Under the pieces are notes generated by a model. That model did not search any database, had not been told where the DNA came from, and saw only the letters and a list, made by a program, of their open reading frames with translations. A program made the translations under genes and the position numbers. 11,573 nt of DNA, from positions 1 through 11,573 of the forward strand of contig CAJMQE010000105.1 of the NCBI GenBank assembly GCA_905215405.1. Direction: 5' to 3'. This stretch comes from an uncultured bacterium. GTDB taxonomy: Bacteria; Bacillota; Clostridia; Lachnospirales; Lachnospiraceae. Positions within the stretch are counted from its first letter, which is position 1, and each line of letters starts with the position of its first letter. Shown here piece after piece: positions 1 through 6,528 of the stretch.

Positions 1-48
1 GCGGATTAAGGACTTTCACCCATTAGAAACGTGCGCCGCCAGGCGCAC
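1..48 (-). mobile_element. 5' end of a group II intron, probably class C (IIC), truncated by the window edge
   Basis: Read on the minus strand from position 48 leftwards, the sequence begins GTGCGCC, matching the GUGYG consensus at group II intron 5' ends. It forms a perfect 7-bp hairpin (GTGCGCC, loop TGGC, GGCGCAC; 31-48). It then runs through TTTCTAATGGGTGAAAGTCC (10-29), which contains the GGGTGAAAGTCC-like block seen early in domain I of class C introns such as that of Oceanobacillus iheyensis (GGGTGAGAGTCC). The boundary lies directly after an intrinsic terminator hairpin and its T-rich tail ending TTGTT, the usual target type of class C introns, where TTGTT would act as IBS1. The rest of the ribozyme and any reverse transcriptase/maturase lie outside the window, so activity, completeness and the 3' end cannot be judged. 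The comparison is from memory of the family, not from an alignment. Confidence 0.75.
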
Positions 49-85
49 AACAAAAAGAACAGAGCATATTTACACTCTGTTCTTT
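49..85 (-). terminator. Intrinsic terminator downstream of lysA
   Basis: On the minus strand a perfect 11-bp stem (AAAGAACAGAG, 75-85, pairing with CTCTGTTCTTT, 54-64) encloses a 10-nt loop. The T-rich end of the stem continues into TTGTT. It lies about 120 nt past the lysA stop and is the only strong minus-strand terminator in this part of the window. The putative group II intron begins right after the T tract, so this hairpin is probably also the intron's insertion target. Confidence 0.85.
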
Positions 86-205
86 CCAGTAAGAATCTAA
101 CTGATGTATGAATTTCGATTCTATTTAATGAGCCCAGCCGCATAATGACCCTCTAGGTGAGACCTTATGTGACTCGCTATTTTATTTCATTGAAAAACCT
201 GATAA

Positions 206-1486
206 CTACTTATCTTCTTTTAAGACTTTATCAAAGATATTTGTAAAGTCAAATGTTGAGAAGTAATCTGCTGGTGTTTCTGCTCTTCTGATCATCTGTA
301 CACTTCCGTCTGTCTTTAAGAGCAACTCTGAAGACTTTAACTTACCATTATAATTGTAACCCATTGAGAATCCATGTGCACCAGTATCATGAATAATCAG
401 ATAATCTCCCATATCGATCTTTGGAAGCATTCTGTCAATTGCAAATTTATCATTGTTTTCACAAAGAGAACCAGTTACATCATATTTGTGATCGCAAGGT
501 GCATTTTCCTTACCAGCAACTGTAATATGATGATATGCGCCATACATGGCTGGTCTCATCAGATTGACTGCGCAGGCATCACAACCGATATATTCTTTGT
601 AAGTATGTTTTTCATGAATTGCCTTTGTAACAAGACATCCATAAGGGCCCAGCATAAAACGGCCAAGTTCTGTATAAATTGCTACATCACCCATACCATT
701 TGCTGTAAGAACTTCATCATATACCTTATGCACATTTTCACCGATCACTGAGATATCATTTGGTTCAACATCTGGCTGATAAGGAATTCCTACACCACCG
801 GACAGATTGATAAATTTGATATCTGCGCCTGTTTCATTCTTAAGTTCAACAGCAAGTTCAAAAAGGATCTTTGCAAGTGCTGGATAATATTCATTGCTTA
901 CTGTGTTGCTGGCTAAGAATGCATGAATACCAAATCTCTTGGCTCCCTTACTCTTTAAGATCTTAAAAGCCTCTTTGATCTGTTCTCTTGTCATTCCATA
1001 TTTTGCATCCCCTGGATTATCCATAATAGAAGTACCAAGTTTGAAGAATCCACCTGGATTAAATCTACAGCTGATTGTTTCAGGAATTTTGCCAATCGCT
1101 TTTTCCAGAAATTCTATATGTGTAAAATCATCAAGATTGATTGTTGCACCGATTTTATCAGCATACTGAAATTCCTTTGCAGGAGTTGCATTGGATGAAA
1201 ACATGATTTCACTTCCATCATAATCAAGTGCATTGGCCATCATCAGTTCTGTCAATGATGAGCAGTCAACTCCACAGCCATATTCTCTTAATATATTTAA
1301 TATAAAAGGATTTGGAGTCGCCTTAATTGCGAAATATTCTCTGAATCCCTTATTCCATGCAAAAGCCTTCTTTAATTTTGCAGCATTTTCTCTAATGCCA
1401 GCTTCATCATATAAATGAAATGGAGTTGGATATGTGTTGTTAATTTCTTTTAACTGTTCTAATGATACGAATGTTTTTTTCGACAT
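206..1486 (-). CDS. lysA: Diaminopimelate decarboxylase
   Basis: A 426-residue PLP-dependent fold-type III decarboxylase that converts meso-diaminopimelate to L-lysine and CO2, the last step of lysine synthesis, in the cytoplasm. Visible family marks are the PLP-binding lysine in YFAIKATPNP (Lys55), the alanine-racemase-type barrel with GIHAF near 187-191, the glycine-rich phosphate loop SGGVGIP (229-235), the TELGRF strand (272-277), and the C-terminal GSLCENNDKF (339-348) with the likely active-site cysteine Cys342. The length is normal for the family. The ATG start is preceded by a strong AAGGAAGGAG site (1497-1506) at 10 nt. Two tandem sigma-A-like promoters lie upstream and an intrinsic terminator downstream, so it is probably monocistronic. 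No lysine riboswitch is seen: the leader from the nearer promoter is only about 50 nt. A related fold-III decarboxylase (for example carboxynorspermidine decarboxylase) is an alternative, but the motifs fit LysA better. Confidence 0.93.
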   Translation of the reverse strand: MSKKTFVSLEQLKEINNTYPTPFHLYDEAGIRENAAKLKKAFAWNKGFREYFAIKATPNPFILNILREYGCGVDCSSLTELMMANALDYDGSEIMFSSNATPAKEFQYADKIGATINLDDFTHIEFLEKAIGKIPETISCRFNPGGFFKLGTSIMDNPGDAKYGMTREQIKEAFKILKSKGAKRFGIHAFLASNTVSNEYYPALAKILFELAVELKNETGADIKFINLSGGVGIPYQPDVEPNDISVIGENVHKVYDEVLTANGMGDVAIYTELGRFMLGPYGCLVTKAIHEKHTYKEYIGCDACAVNLMRPAMYGAYHHITVAGKENAPCDHKYDVTGSLCENNDKFAIDRMLPKIDMGDYLIIHDTGAHGFSMGYNYNGKLKSSELLLKTDGSVQMIRRAETPADYFSTFDFTNIFDKVLKEDK

Positions 1487-1514
1487 TTGATTATTACTCC
1501 TTCCTTTGTATAGC

Positions 1515-1530
1515 CTTTACTCGACTAAAG
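1515..1530. repeat. Near-perfect 16-bp palindrome in the lysA leader
   Basis: CTTTACTCGACTAAAG is symmetric except for one position in each half. It sits just downstream of the predicted transcription start and upstream of the lysA ribosome binding site. Its placement fits a repressor operator or a small leader hairpin. No regulator can be named from the sequence. Confidence 0.4.
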
Positions 1531-1543
1531 TCCACTAAGAAAA

Positions 1544-1572
1544 ATCCTATATTAGTTAGGTCCTTTTGTCAA
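1544..1572 (-). promoter_or_regulatory. Sigma-A-like promoter proximal to lysA
   Basis: On the minus strand a consensus -35 box TTGACA (1567-1572) is separated by 17 bp from a -10 box TAGGAT (1544-1549). The expected transcript start is near 1537, giving a leader of about 50 nt before the lysA ATG. The -35 is perfect and the -10 is moderate. Confidence 0.65.
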
Positions 1573-1575
1573 GTG

Positions 1576-1605
1576 ATAATAATCAAATATGTATTTTTTT
1601 GTCAA
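1576..1605 (-). promoter_or_regulatory. Second, distal sigma-A-like promoter for lysA
   Basis: A second TTGACA (1600-1605) lies 18 bp upstream of TATTAT (1576-1581) on the minus strand, directly upstream of the proximal promoter. The spacer is A-rich after the -35. The two would act in tandem, or one may be a chance match in A+T-rich DNA. Confidence 0.55.
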
Positions 1606-1623
1606 TAAGTCTGGTATTTACAA

Positions 1624-1953
1624 TTAACTGATCTTTTTTAAGTGTTCACAATTATAGAATGCGGTCTGGTGTACTTTGGTACATCCAGGAATATTAATTT
1701 CCGCCAAACTATAGCAATTATAGAAAGCTTCTTCCTCAATCCGTTCAACAGACTTCGGTAGTACTACTTTTCTCAAAGATGTGCACCCTTCAAATGCACT
1801 TCTCTTAATAATGGTAACACCCTCCGGCAGTTCAATCGCATATATATCGTTTCTATATGCAAACATATCAGCCGGAATCACTGAAAAATCACTCATATCA
1901 ATCTCTTTCAGCGTTCTATTTTTTAAAGTAATTCTAATTCTCTGTTTTCTCAT
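1624..1953 (-). CDS. Small BspA-type leucine-rich-repeat protein
   Basis: A 109-residue protein made almost wholly of BspA/TpLRR-type repeats (LRR_5 family). After about 20 basic N-terminal residues there is a degenerate unit (24-42), then units carrying the LPxxVxxIxxxAFxxCxSL pattern at about 42-60, 65-83 and 88-106, with AF.GC/AFYNC turns at 53-57, 76-80 and 98-102. Such repeats form a protein-binding solenoid, and larger members are often surface proteins. This one has no signal peptide, membrane segment or anchor, so it is predicted to be cytoplasmic with unknown partner. The ATG start has a GGGGAGA site (1961-1967) at 7 nt. It follows the lytic transglycosylase gene by 78 nt with no clear terminator, so co-transcription is possible. 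It may also be a remnant of a larger LRR gene, although it has its own start, ribosome binding site and stop. Confidence 0.8.
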   Translation of the reverse strand: MRKQRIRITLKNRTLKEIDMSDFSVIPADMFAYRNDIYAIELPEGVTIIKRSAFEGCTSLRKVVLPKSVERIEEEAFYNCYSLAEINIPGCTKVHQTAFYNCEHLKKIS

Positions 1954-2031
1954 TATAATCTCTCCCCTTTTTTCATAATGTCAAACCAGAATGAACCGAT
2001 CTTATTTCCAACTATTCAATTATTATTCGTC

Positions 2032-2862
2032 TTATAAATTCAGCAGAGATACTGCTTTTGCGTTAAACATAGCCTGCTGCATCTGATAAATGTTGTTCTG
2101 CTGACTTTGATTCTGGTCGTTGTCTGACTTGTCGTTTTCATCACTTTGTTGTGTTGACTCTGCAAGTTTTTCGTACATTTCCAGGAATCTTAAATATGTT
2201 TCATATGAAAAGATCTCGTTTGCCTGGGATCTAGAATCTCCATCTGTAATAATTGTTACAGGCACCTGAGCTTTTCCTGTTTTTGTTGTGCTTGTGCTGG
2301 CTGCACTTGTCTGTGTATCAGCTGCTGCCGCGTTCTTTTCTATCGATATATCTGATGTATCAACTTCAAGATCTCCACCCATGATATCACTGATTTTTTT
2401 GATATAATTCTGTGTTTCCTTAAAAGGAGGTACTCCTCCATATTTTGCAACATTTCCGCTTCCAGCATTATACGCAGCAAGCGCAAGTGAAACGTCTCCA
2501 TCATAATCATTTAACAGTCCGGCGAGCATTTTAGCTCCACCATTGACATTCTGCTCCGCATCAAATACGTCTTCAACTCCAAGTGACTGGGCTGTAGATG
2601 GCATTAACTGCATAATTCCTGATGCGCCACAACTTGATACTGCATTGGTATCGAAATCTGACTCTGCCTGTGCCACTGCTTTGAGCAGTTTTACAGGAAC
2701 CCCGTATTCCTGTGCTGCATTCTGAAAAATATCTTCCAGATTCTTGTTCTCTGATGTAAAAACATCGTCAAAACTATTCCCCTGGGAATCATCAGTATTA
2801 TTTGACATACTGACAAGATACTGATTTCCATCAATTACATTTACAGCATTTACATTATTCAT
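2032..2862 (-). CDS. Lytic transglycosylase-like (SLT domain) protein without signal peptide
   Basis: A 276-residue protein with a family 1-type SLT domain at about 42-160. The catalytic glutamate is Glu67 in AQAESDF, followed by the GIMQLMP block (82-88) and the AYNAG block (130-134), all typical of lytic transglycosylases that cleave the MurNAc-GlcNAc bond with 1,6-anhydro product. I chose the ATG at 2862 because GGAGG lies 8 nt upstream (2871-2875). A TTG five codons further upstream is in frame but overlaps that site. The N-terminus (about 40 polar residues) has no hydrophobic signal peptide or membrane segment. The C-terminal 110 residues are low-complexity, rich in Ser/Thr/Gln/Asn/Asp, ending in a helix-like segment NIYQMQQAMFNAKAVSLL. 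Export by a non-Sec route, such as flagellar export as for FlgJ-type muramidases, is possible but not shown. Confidence 0.87.
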   Translation of the reverse strand: MNNVNAVNVIDGNQYLVSMSNNTDDSQGNSFDDVFTSENKNLEDIFQNAAQEYGVPVKLLKAVAQAESDFDTNAVSSCGASGIMQLMPSTAQSLGVEDVFDAEQNVNGGAKMLAGLLNDYDGDVSLALAAYNAGSGNVAKYGGVPPFKETQNYIKKISDIMGGDLEVDTSDISIEKNAAAADTQTSAASTSTTKTGKAQVPVTIITDGDSRSQANEIFSYETYLRFLEMYEKLAESTQQSDENDKSDNDQNQSQQNNIYQMQQAMFNAKAVSLLNL

Positions 2863-2896
2863 CTCTTTTTCCTCCAAACTTTTTCCTTAGCGTTTT

Positions 2897-2910
2897 CGTC
2901 TTTACAGACG
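2897..2910 (-). other. Short leader hairpin in the 218-nt gap upstream of the transglycosylase gene
   Basis: A 5-bp stem CGTCT/AGACG closes a GTAA (GNRA-type) loop on the minus strand, about 35 nt upstream of the start codon. The rest of the gap (2863-3080) is A+T-rich. It holds another hairpin (GGTTATGA/TCATAGCC, about 3001-3022, with one G-U pair and no T tract) and two TATAAT-like boxes without convincing -35 partners. I see no known riboswitch there. Confidence 0.3.
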
Positions 2911-3080
2911 TCCCTTATTATAAGCCCCTGGCTCATATATATATTATAATCATCCGATTCTGTGACCGGTGATCAAACTGCATCTTCATTTGTATGCTCC
3001 GGCTATGATTCTACTCATAACCCCTGCAAAATTTAATATATGCACACGTTACTACTTCTATGACATTTTTATTATACGGA

Positions 3081-3527
3081 TTATTTTTTCATGCCCCATT
3101 GATTTTTCTTTTTCATGTCCAGGTATTCCCGGTAAGCCCGTTCCAACATCTGTCGTTCATTAGGAAACTTTAACAGATGATATGCTTCATGATATTTATA
3201 AAATCCGGAATCCTGAAAAAACTCTTCCTTTTGCGGCCGACTGAAATAACTGTCAGTCATCATCAGGTACCAGTGAACCTCTTTTTCCACGGTATCCTGT
3301 GGTGTAGTAAATGAATATGAAGTCTTTCCAACATACTGGATGATCTCTGCATCTGACCCTGTTTCTTCTTTCACTTCACGGATCGCAGTATCTTCAAATT
3401 CTTCCCCAGCTTCCACTGTCCCTTTTGGAAGAACCCAGCCTTCATATTTGTTCTTATAATTCTTATAGAGAAGAAGAACCTTCCCCCTGAATATAACCAC
3501 ACCGCCACAGCTAGTTGCTTCAATCAT
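3081..3527 (-). CDS. Nudix (MutT-family) hydrolase
   Basis: A 148-residue Nudix hydrolase, expected to cleave a nucleoside diphosphate linked to another group in a Mg2+-dependent manner. The Nudix box GX5EX7REUXEEXG is complete from Gly36 to Gly57: Gly36, Glu42, Arg50-Glu51 and Glu54-Glu55. The residue after the last glycine is Ser58 instead of the usual aliphatic one. The preceding WVLPKG (31-36) resembles the Ap4A-hydrolase/MutT-like branch, but the substrate cannot be assigned. The C-terminal third is a charged helical region after the Nudix core, including FPNERQMLERAYREY. The ATG start has an AGGAGG site (3535-3540) at 7 nt. It has its own promoter and is separated from the penicillin-binding-protein gene by 88 nt, so it is likely regulated apart from the wall-synthesis unit. 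Confidence 0.9.
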   Translation of the reverse strand: MIEATSCGGVVIFRGKVLLLYKNYKNKYEGWVLPKGTVEAGEEFEDTAIREVKEETGSDAEIIQYVGKTSYSFTTPQDTVEKEVHWYLMMTDSYFSRPQKEEFFQDSGFYKYHEAYHLLKFPNERQMLERAYREYLDMKKKNQWGMKK

Positions 3528-3572
3528 TGCAATTCCTCCTGTTTATCATGGTGTGAACATAATATCTAATAT

Positions 3573-3601
3573 ATTATACTCTTAATTCATAATTGAAGCA
3601 A
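3573..3601 (-). promoter_or_regulatory. Promoter of the Nudix hydrolase gene
   Basis: On the minus strand a perfect -10 box TATAAT (3573-3578) is preceded at 17 bp by TTGCTT (3596-3601), a partial -35 box. The predicted start lies about 40 nt upstream of the ATG. The spacing and perfect -10 support it, and the -35 is weak. Confidence 0.6.
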
Positions 3602-3615
3602 CAAAAAAACATCCA

Positions 3616-5199
3616 TTATTTAGTAAAATAGGCATCAAATACCTTTTTAGCAATGACCTGGGCAGCTTTTACATTTTTATATCCACCTTCCAGAACCACA
3701 CTGATTGCGACCTGAGGATCATCTGCCGGTGCAAAACCAACGAACCAGGAATGATATTCATCACTGTCATCATACTGTGCGGAACCAGTTTTACCACATG
3801 GATTATAACTTGTCCCTTTTAAATTGGAACCTGTTCCGTAACTAACAACAGATTTCATATATTCGGTCAGAATGTTTGCTTCATCCTTTGTCATTAGTGT
3901 ACCGACTTCTTCCGGCTGATTTTGTTCCACTACGGTATCATTATCAGCTGTTACGATCTTATCTACAAAATATGGTTTCATCATCACACCACCATTTGCA
4001 ACTGTAGATGCGATCAACAGATTCTGCATTGGTGTAATCATCGTTTTGCCCTGTCCGATTGAAGTCATCATCACATCACTTGTATCCGCACTGGAATCCA
4101 GTGTAAAACTACTCTGATTGTATTCTATGCCAATATCAAGATATTTATTAAATTGAAAACTTTCACACAATAGCTTGAACTGATCGAGATCAAGAGTCTG
4201 GCCGATAGTTGCAAATGCGGAGTTACAGGAGTAAGCAAATGCATGCTCTAGATCTTCGTTACCATGAACGGTGCTCTCAAAGCAGTGAATCGTTGTGTCT
4301 CCTGTTGTCGTACTGCCTTTGCATTTATAAACAAAATCATTGAAATCTTCATTTTCTCTGATAAATTCCAGGGTCGTCAGAATTTTAAATGTAGATCCAG
4401 GTGGATAGAGCCCCTGTGTTGCTCTGTTCAAAAGGACAGAATCATCACTTGCATAATTGATCCACTCATCCCACTTTGCATCCGCATCGTTTGGATCATA
4501 GTCCGGTTTGGAAACAAGACAAAGTACTTTTCCGGTCTTTGGATCCATTGCAACAACCGCTCCCTTATTATCTCCAATCGCATTATAGGCAGCTTTCTGC
4601 ATTGCCACATTCAGCGTGCTCACAACACTGTCACCGGTTGCTTTTTCGCCTGTGACATCTGAATAGATCTGATCAATAATATTTTCCGGTTCTGACAAAA
4701 GATAGAAATTGCTCAGTTTCTCAATTCCCATCTTACCATGTGTTGCAATTCCAACTACGTGGCTAAATATATTGCCATAAGGATATTCTCTAGTCTCAAT
4801 TCCATCCTTATCCACTGTCGTTGTTGCAAGCACCGTACCATCTGCAGCTGTAATATCACCACGAACTACTTTATTGGTCAGATTATCAATTCTCTTATTG
4901 TAAGGATTATTAATAACTGTCTGTGCATCATTCACATTAAAGTAGACCATATAACCTGCCAGGATCAGAAAAAGGCCAACGAAAATGAAAGAAATAATAT
5001 TCGTTTCTTTATTGCTGACTCGTTTTTCATACATGTCGCTTTCCGGTTTCTTTTTCCTACGTCTACGTTTTTTTGTTCTTACTTCTTCACCAGACTGTAA
5101 TTCATGCATTTTCACATTTTTTTTATGTTTACGCTCATTCTGACTTTCTGCGTTTTTCTGCTTTTTCTTTTTCGGAATTTTCATTTCTTCCTGTTTCAT
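3616..5199 (-). CDS. Class B penicillin-binding protein (D,D-transpeptidase)
   Basis: A peptidoglycan transpeptidase of 527 residues from the chosen start. The order is a strongly basic cytoplasmic tail (1-62, many KKKK/RRRR runs), one membrane anchor (about 67-88), a short PBP-dimer/pedestal region (about 100-185) containing VVRGDITAADG, and a penicillin-binding transpeptidase domain to the C-terminus. All three active-site motifs are present: S269-T-F-K272 (in PPGSTFK), S324-C-N326, and K470-T-G. There is no glycosyltransferase domain, hence class B. The pedestal is short and the overall form recalls the PbpA type found beside SEDS genes. I prefer the ATG at 5199, with GGTGA 5 nt upstream, over the in-frame ATG at 5214, which lacks a well-placed ribosome binding site. 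It overlaps the upstream SEDS gene by 65 nt (80 nt from the longer start), so the pair is co-transcribed and probably works as a polymerase-transpeptidase complex. Confidence 0.93.
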   Translation of the reverse strand: MKQEEMKIPKKKKQKNAESQNERKHKKNVKMHELQSGEEVRTKKRRRRKKKPESDMYEKRVSNKETNIISFIFVGLFLILAGYMVYFNVNDAQTVINNPYNKRIDNLTNKVVRGDITAADGTVLATTTVDKDGIETREYPYGNIFSHVVGIATHGKMGIEKLSNFYLLSEPENIIDQIYSDVTGEKATGDSVVSTLNVAMQKAAYNAIGDNKGAVVAMDPKTGKVLCLVSKPDYDPNDADAKWDEWINYASDDSVLLNRATQGLYPPGSTFKILTTLEFIRENEDFNDFVYKCKGSTTTGDTTIHCFESTVHGNEDLEHAFAYSCNSAFATIGQTLDLDQFKLLCESFQFNKYLDIGIEYNQSSFTLDSSADTSDVMMTSIGQGKTMITPMQNLLIASTVANGGVMMKPYFVDKIVTADNDTVVEQNQPEEVGTLMTKDEANILTEYMKSVVSYGTGSNLKGTSYNPCGKTGSAQYDDSDEYHSWFVGFAPADDPQVAISVVLEGGYKNVKAAQVIAKKVFDAYFTK

Positions 5200-6505
5200 T
5201 TGATTCACCTTCATCCTGTCTCATGATATACATACCATTTATTATTGCAAACAGCATCAGACTGCTGATCATCGAACTGCCTCCGTAACTTACAAAAGGA
5301 AGCGTCACGCCTGTCAGTGGAATCATTTTGATTACACCGCCGATTGTAAGGAATACCTGAAAGCCATATGTAACCCCCAGTCCTACTGCGACAAGGCGAT
5401 AGAACAGAGTTCGGCACATTGATGCAATATTCATCATCAGAATCAGGCAGCAAAGACAGATCAGAATAATACAAATTGAGAAAATGATACCAAATTCCTC
5501 CGTTATTGCAGAAAACATGAAATCTTTTTCTGCTACAGGAATTTTATTTGGCATTCCCTGACAAAGTCCGACACCGAACCATGATCCCATACCTATTGAA
5601 AAAAGCGATTGTGCAATCTGATATCCTTTATCGTCGATACAGCTCCATGGATCAAGCCATACCTCTACACGCGTTCTAACATGATTGAATAATTTGTATG
5701 CCAGACACGCTGCTGCCGATCCTGCCAGTAGGCCCGCACCAATGTACAGAGCCTTTCCAGTCGCTATATAAAGCATCATTAAATATACGATAAAAAAGAT
5801 AAGTGCTGCACCAAGATCGTTCGAAACGACCAGAATCATAACGTGTAGCGCTGCCATTCCTGTTGTAATTACGATCTGTCTGAATTCTGTCGATTTATTG
5901 AACATGGATGCAACGAACATTACATAGATGATTTTTACAAATTCTGTAGGCTGAACTGAAACCGGTCCCAGTGTCAATACAAGATTTGCACCAAATACCT
6001 TGCTGCCAAGCAGTACCGATATTAAAAGGACCAGTCCAGTACCGCAATATACCCACGCAAAATTTCGAAAGCTTCTGATCTTTTTGATCATCCATGGCAC
6101 AAAAAATGATATCACCGTACCAACTACTGCAATAGCAAACTGCTTCAGACATTTATCATAAGACAATCTGGCCAGCATGATAAATCCGATTGCCATCAGC
6201 ATGCACATATTATTGACAAGTGATCTTGATGCCTTCGGATACATTACTTCGTATACGACAAGTATAACAAAGAAAAAAGCAAATTCTGCAATATAAAGTA
6301 TCGCATAATCTATTTTATATTCCTGAAGATACAGAATCAGATATCCAAGGAAATGAATCATAAACATGATTGTATTTTGTACCTTGTAGATTCTCATCTT
6401 CTTTTCTTCATTTCTTGCAGTCGCTCCCCGGTAAGATACATAAGTATAATAGGCGGCCAGCGCTGTAAATATATACTTTGATAATTCAAATAATAAGTTC
6501 TTCAC
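5135..6505 (-). CDS. SEDS-family peptidoglycan polymerase (FtsW/RodA/SpoVE family)
   Basis: A 456-residue polytopic membrane protein that polymerises lipid II into glycan strands together with a class B PBP. Family blocks are QPTEFVKI (185-192), SNDLGAA (228-234) with Asp230 in the position of the catalytic SEDS aspartate, WLDPW (283-287), GYQIAQSLFSIG (294-305), PVAEKDFMFSAITEEFG (323-339) and LTGVTLPFVSYGGSS (397-411). About 100 N-terminal residues with several extra hydrophobic segments precede the core, and a 28-residue charged tail follows the last membrane segment. The start is GTG at 6505 with GAGGG 9 nt upstream. It lies 23 nt after the U32 gene and overlaps the PBP gene, forming one unit. 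Whether it acts in division (FtsW) or elongation (RodA) cannot be decided from sequence. zapA nearby leans slightly to division, but a terminator separates them. Confidence 0.92.
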   Translation of the reverse strand: MKNLLFELSKYIFTALAAYYTYVSYRGATARNEEKKMRIYKVQNTIMFMIHFLGYLILYLQEYKIDYAILYIAEFAFFFVILVVYEVMYPKASRSLVNNMCMLMAIGFIMLARLSYDKCLKQFAIAVVGTVISFFVPWMIKKIRSFRNFAWVYCGTGLVLLISVLLGSKVFGANLVLTLGPVSVQPTEFVKIIYVMFVASMFNKSTEFRQIVITTGMAALHVMILVVSNDLGAALIFFIVYLMMLYIATGKALYIGAGLLAGSAAACLAYKLFNHVRTRVEVWLDPWSCIDDKGYQIAQSLFSIGMGSWFGVGLCQGMPNKIPVAEKDFMFSAITEEFGIIFSICIILICLCCLILMMNIASMCRTLFYRLVAVGLGVTYGFQVFLTIGGVIKMIPLTGVTLPFVSYGGSSMISSLMLFAIINGMYIMRQDEGESNETGRNENSEKEKAEKRRKSE

Positions 6506-6528
6506 TTTTTCTATCCCTCTATCTGCTT

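Noticed and set aside
2..100. Plus-strand open frame from the window edge (contains DFHPLETCAARRTT)
   Set aside because: It is antisense to the group II intron 5' end and to the lysA terminator hairpin. Those structures explain the sequence better than a coding region.
1487..1623. Lysine riboswitch (L-box) before lysA
   Set aside because: The gap is only 137 nt and the promoters lie within it, leaving leaders of about 50-80 nt with none of the multi-stem core.
1954..1988. TTGACA and TATAAT just upstream of the LRR gene as a promoter
   Set aside because: The spacing is 21 bp and the TATAAT overlaps the start codon region and follows the ribosome binding site, so it cannot drive this gene.
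2863..2877. Five-codon N-terminal extension of the transglycosylase from a TTG
   Set aside because: The extension would cover the GGAGG ribosome binding site that serves the ATG at 2862.
2933..2989. 18-codon minus-strand small ORF with a GGAG 7 nt upstream
   Set aside because: It is too short to distinguish from chance, resembles no known leader peptide, and has no attenuator downstream.
3001..3022. Hairpin after the Nudix gene as a terminator
   Set aside because: The 8-bp stem is not followed by a T tract on the minus strand.
3603..3615. Run of seven T after the PBP stop as an intrinsic terminator
   Set aside because: No hairpin of useful size precedes the T run.
4264..4662. Long plus-strand open frame inside the PBP gene
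   Set aside because: It is a shadow of the coding strand with no ribosome binding site or recognisable domain. The same holds for the other plus-strand frames at 374, 939, 4738, 6478, 7635, 7930, 10234 and 10887.
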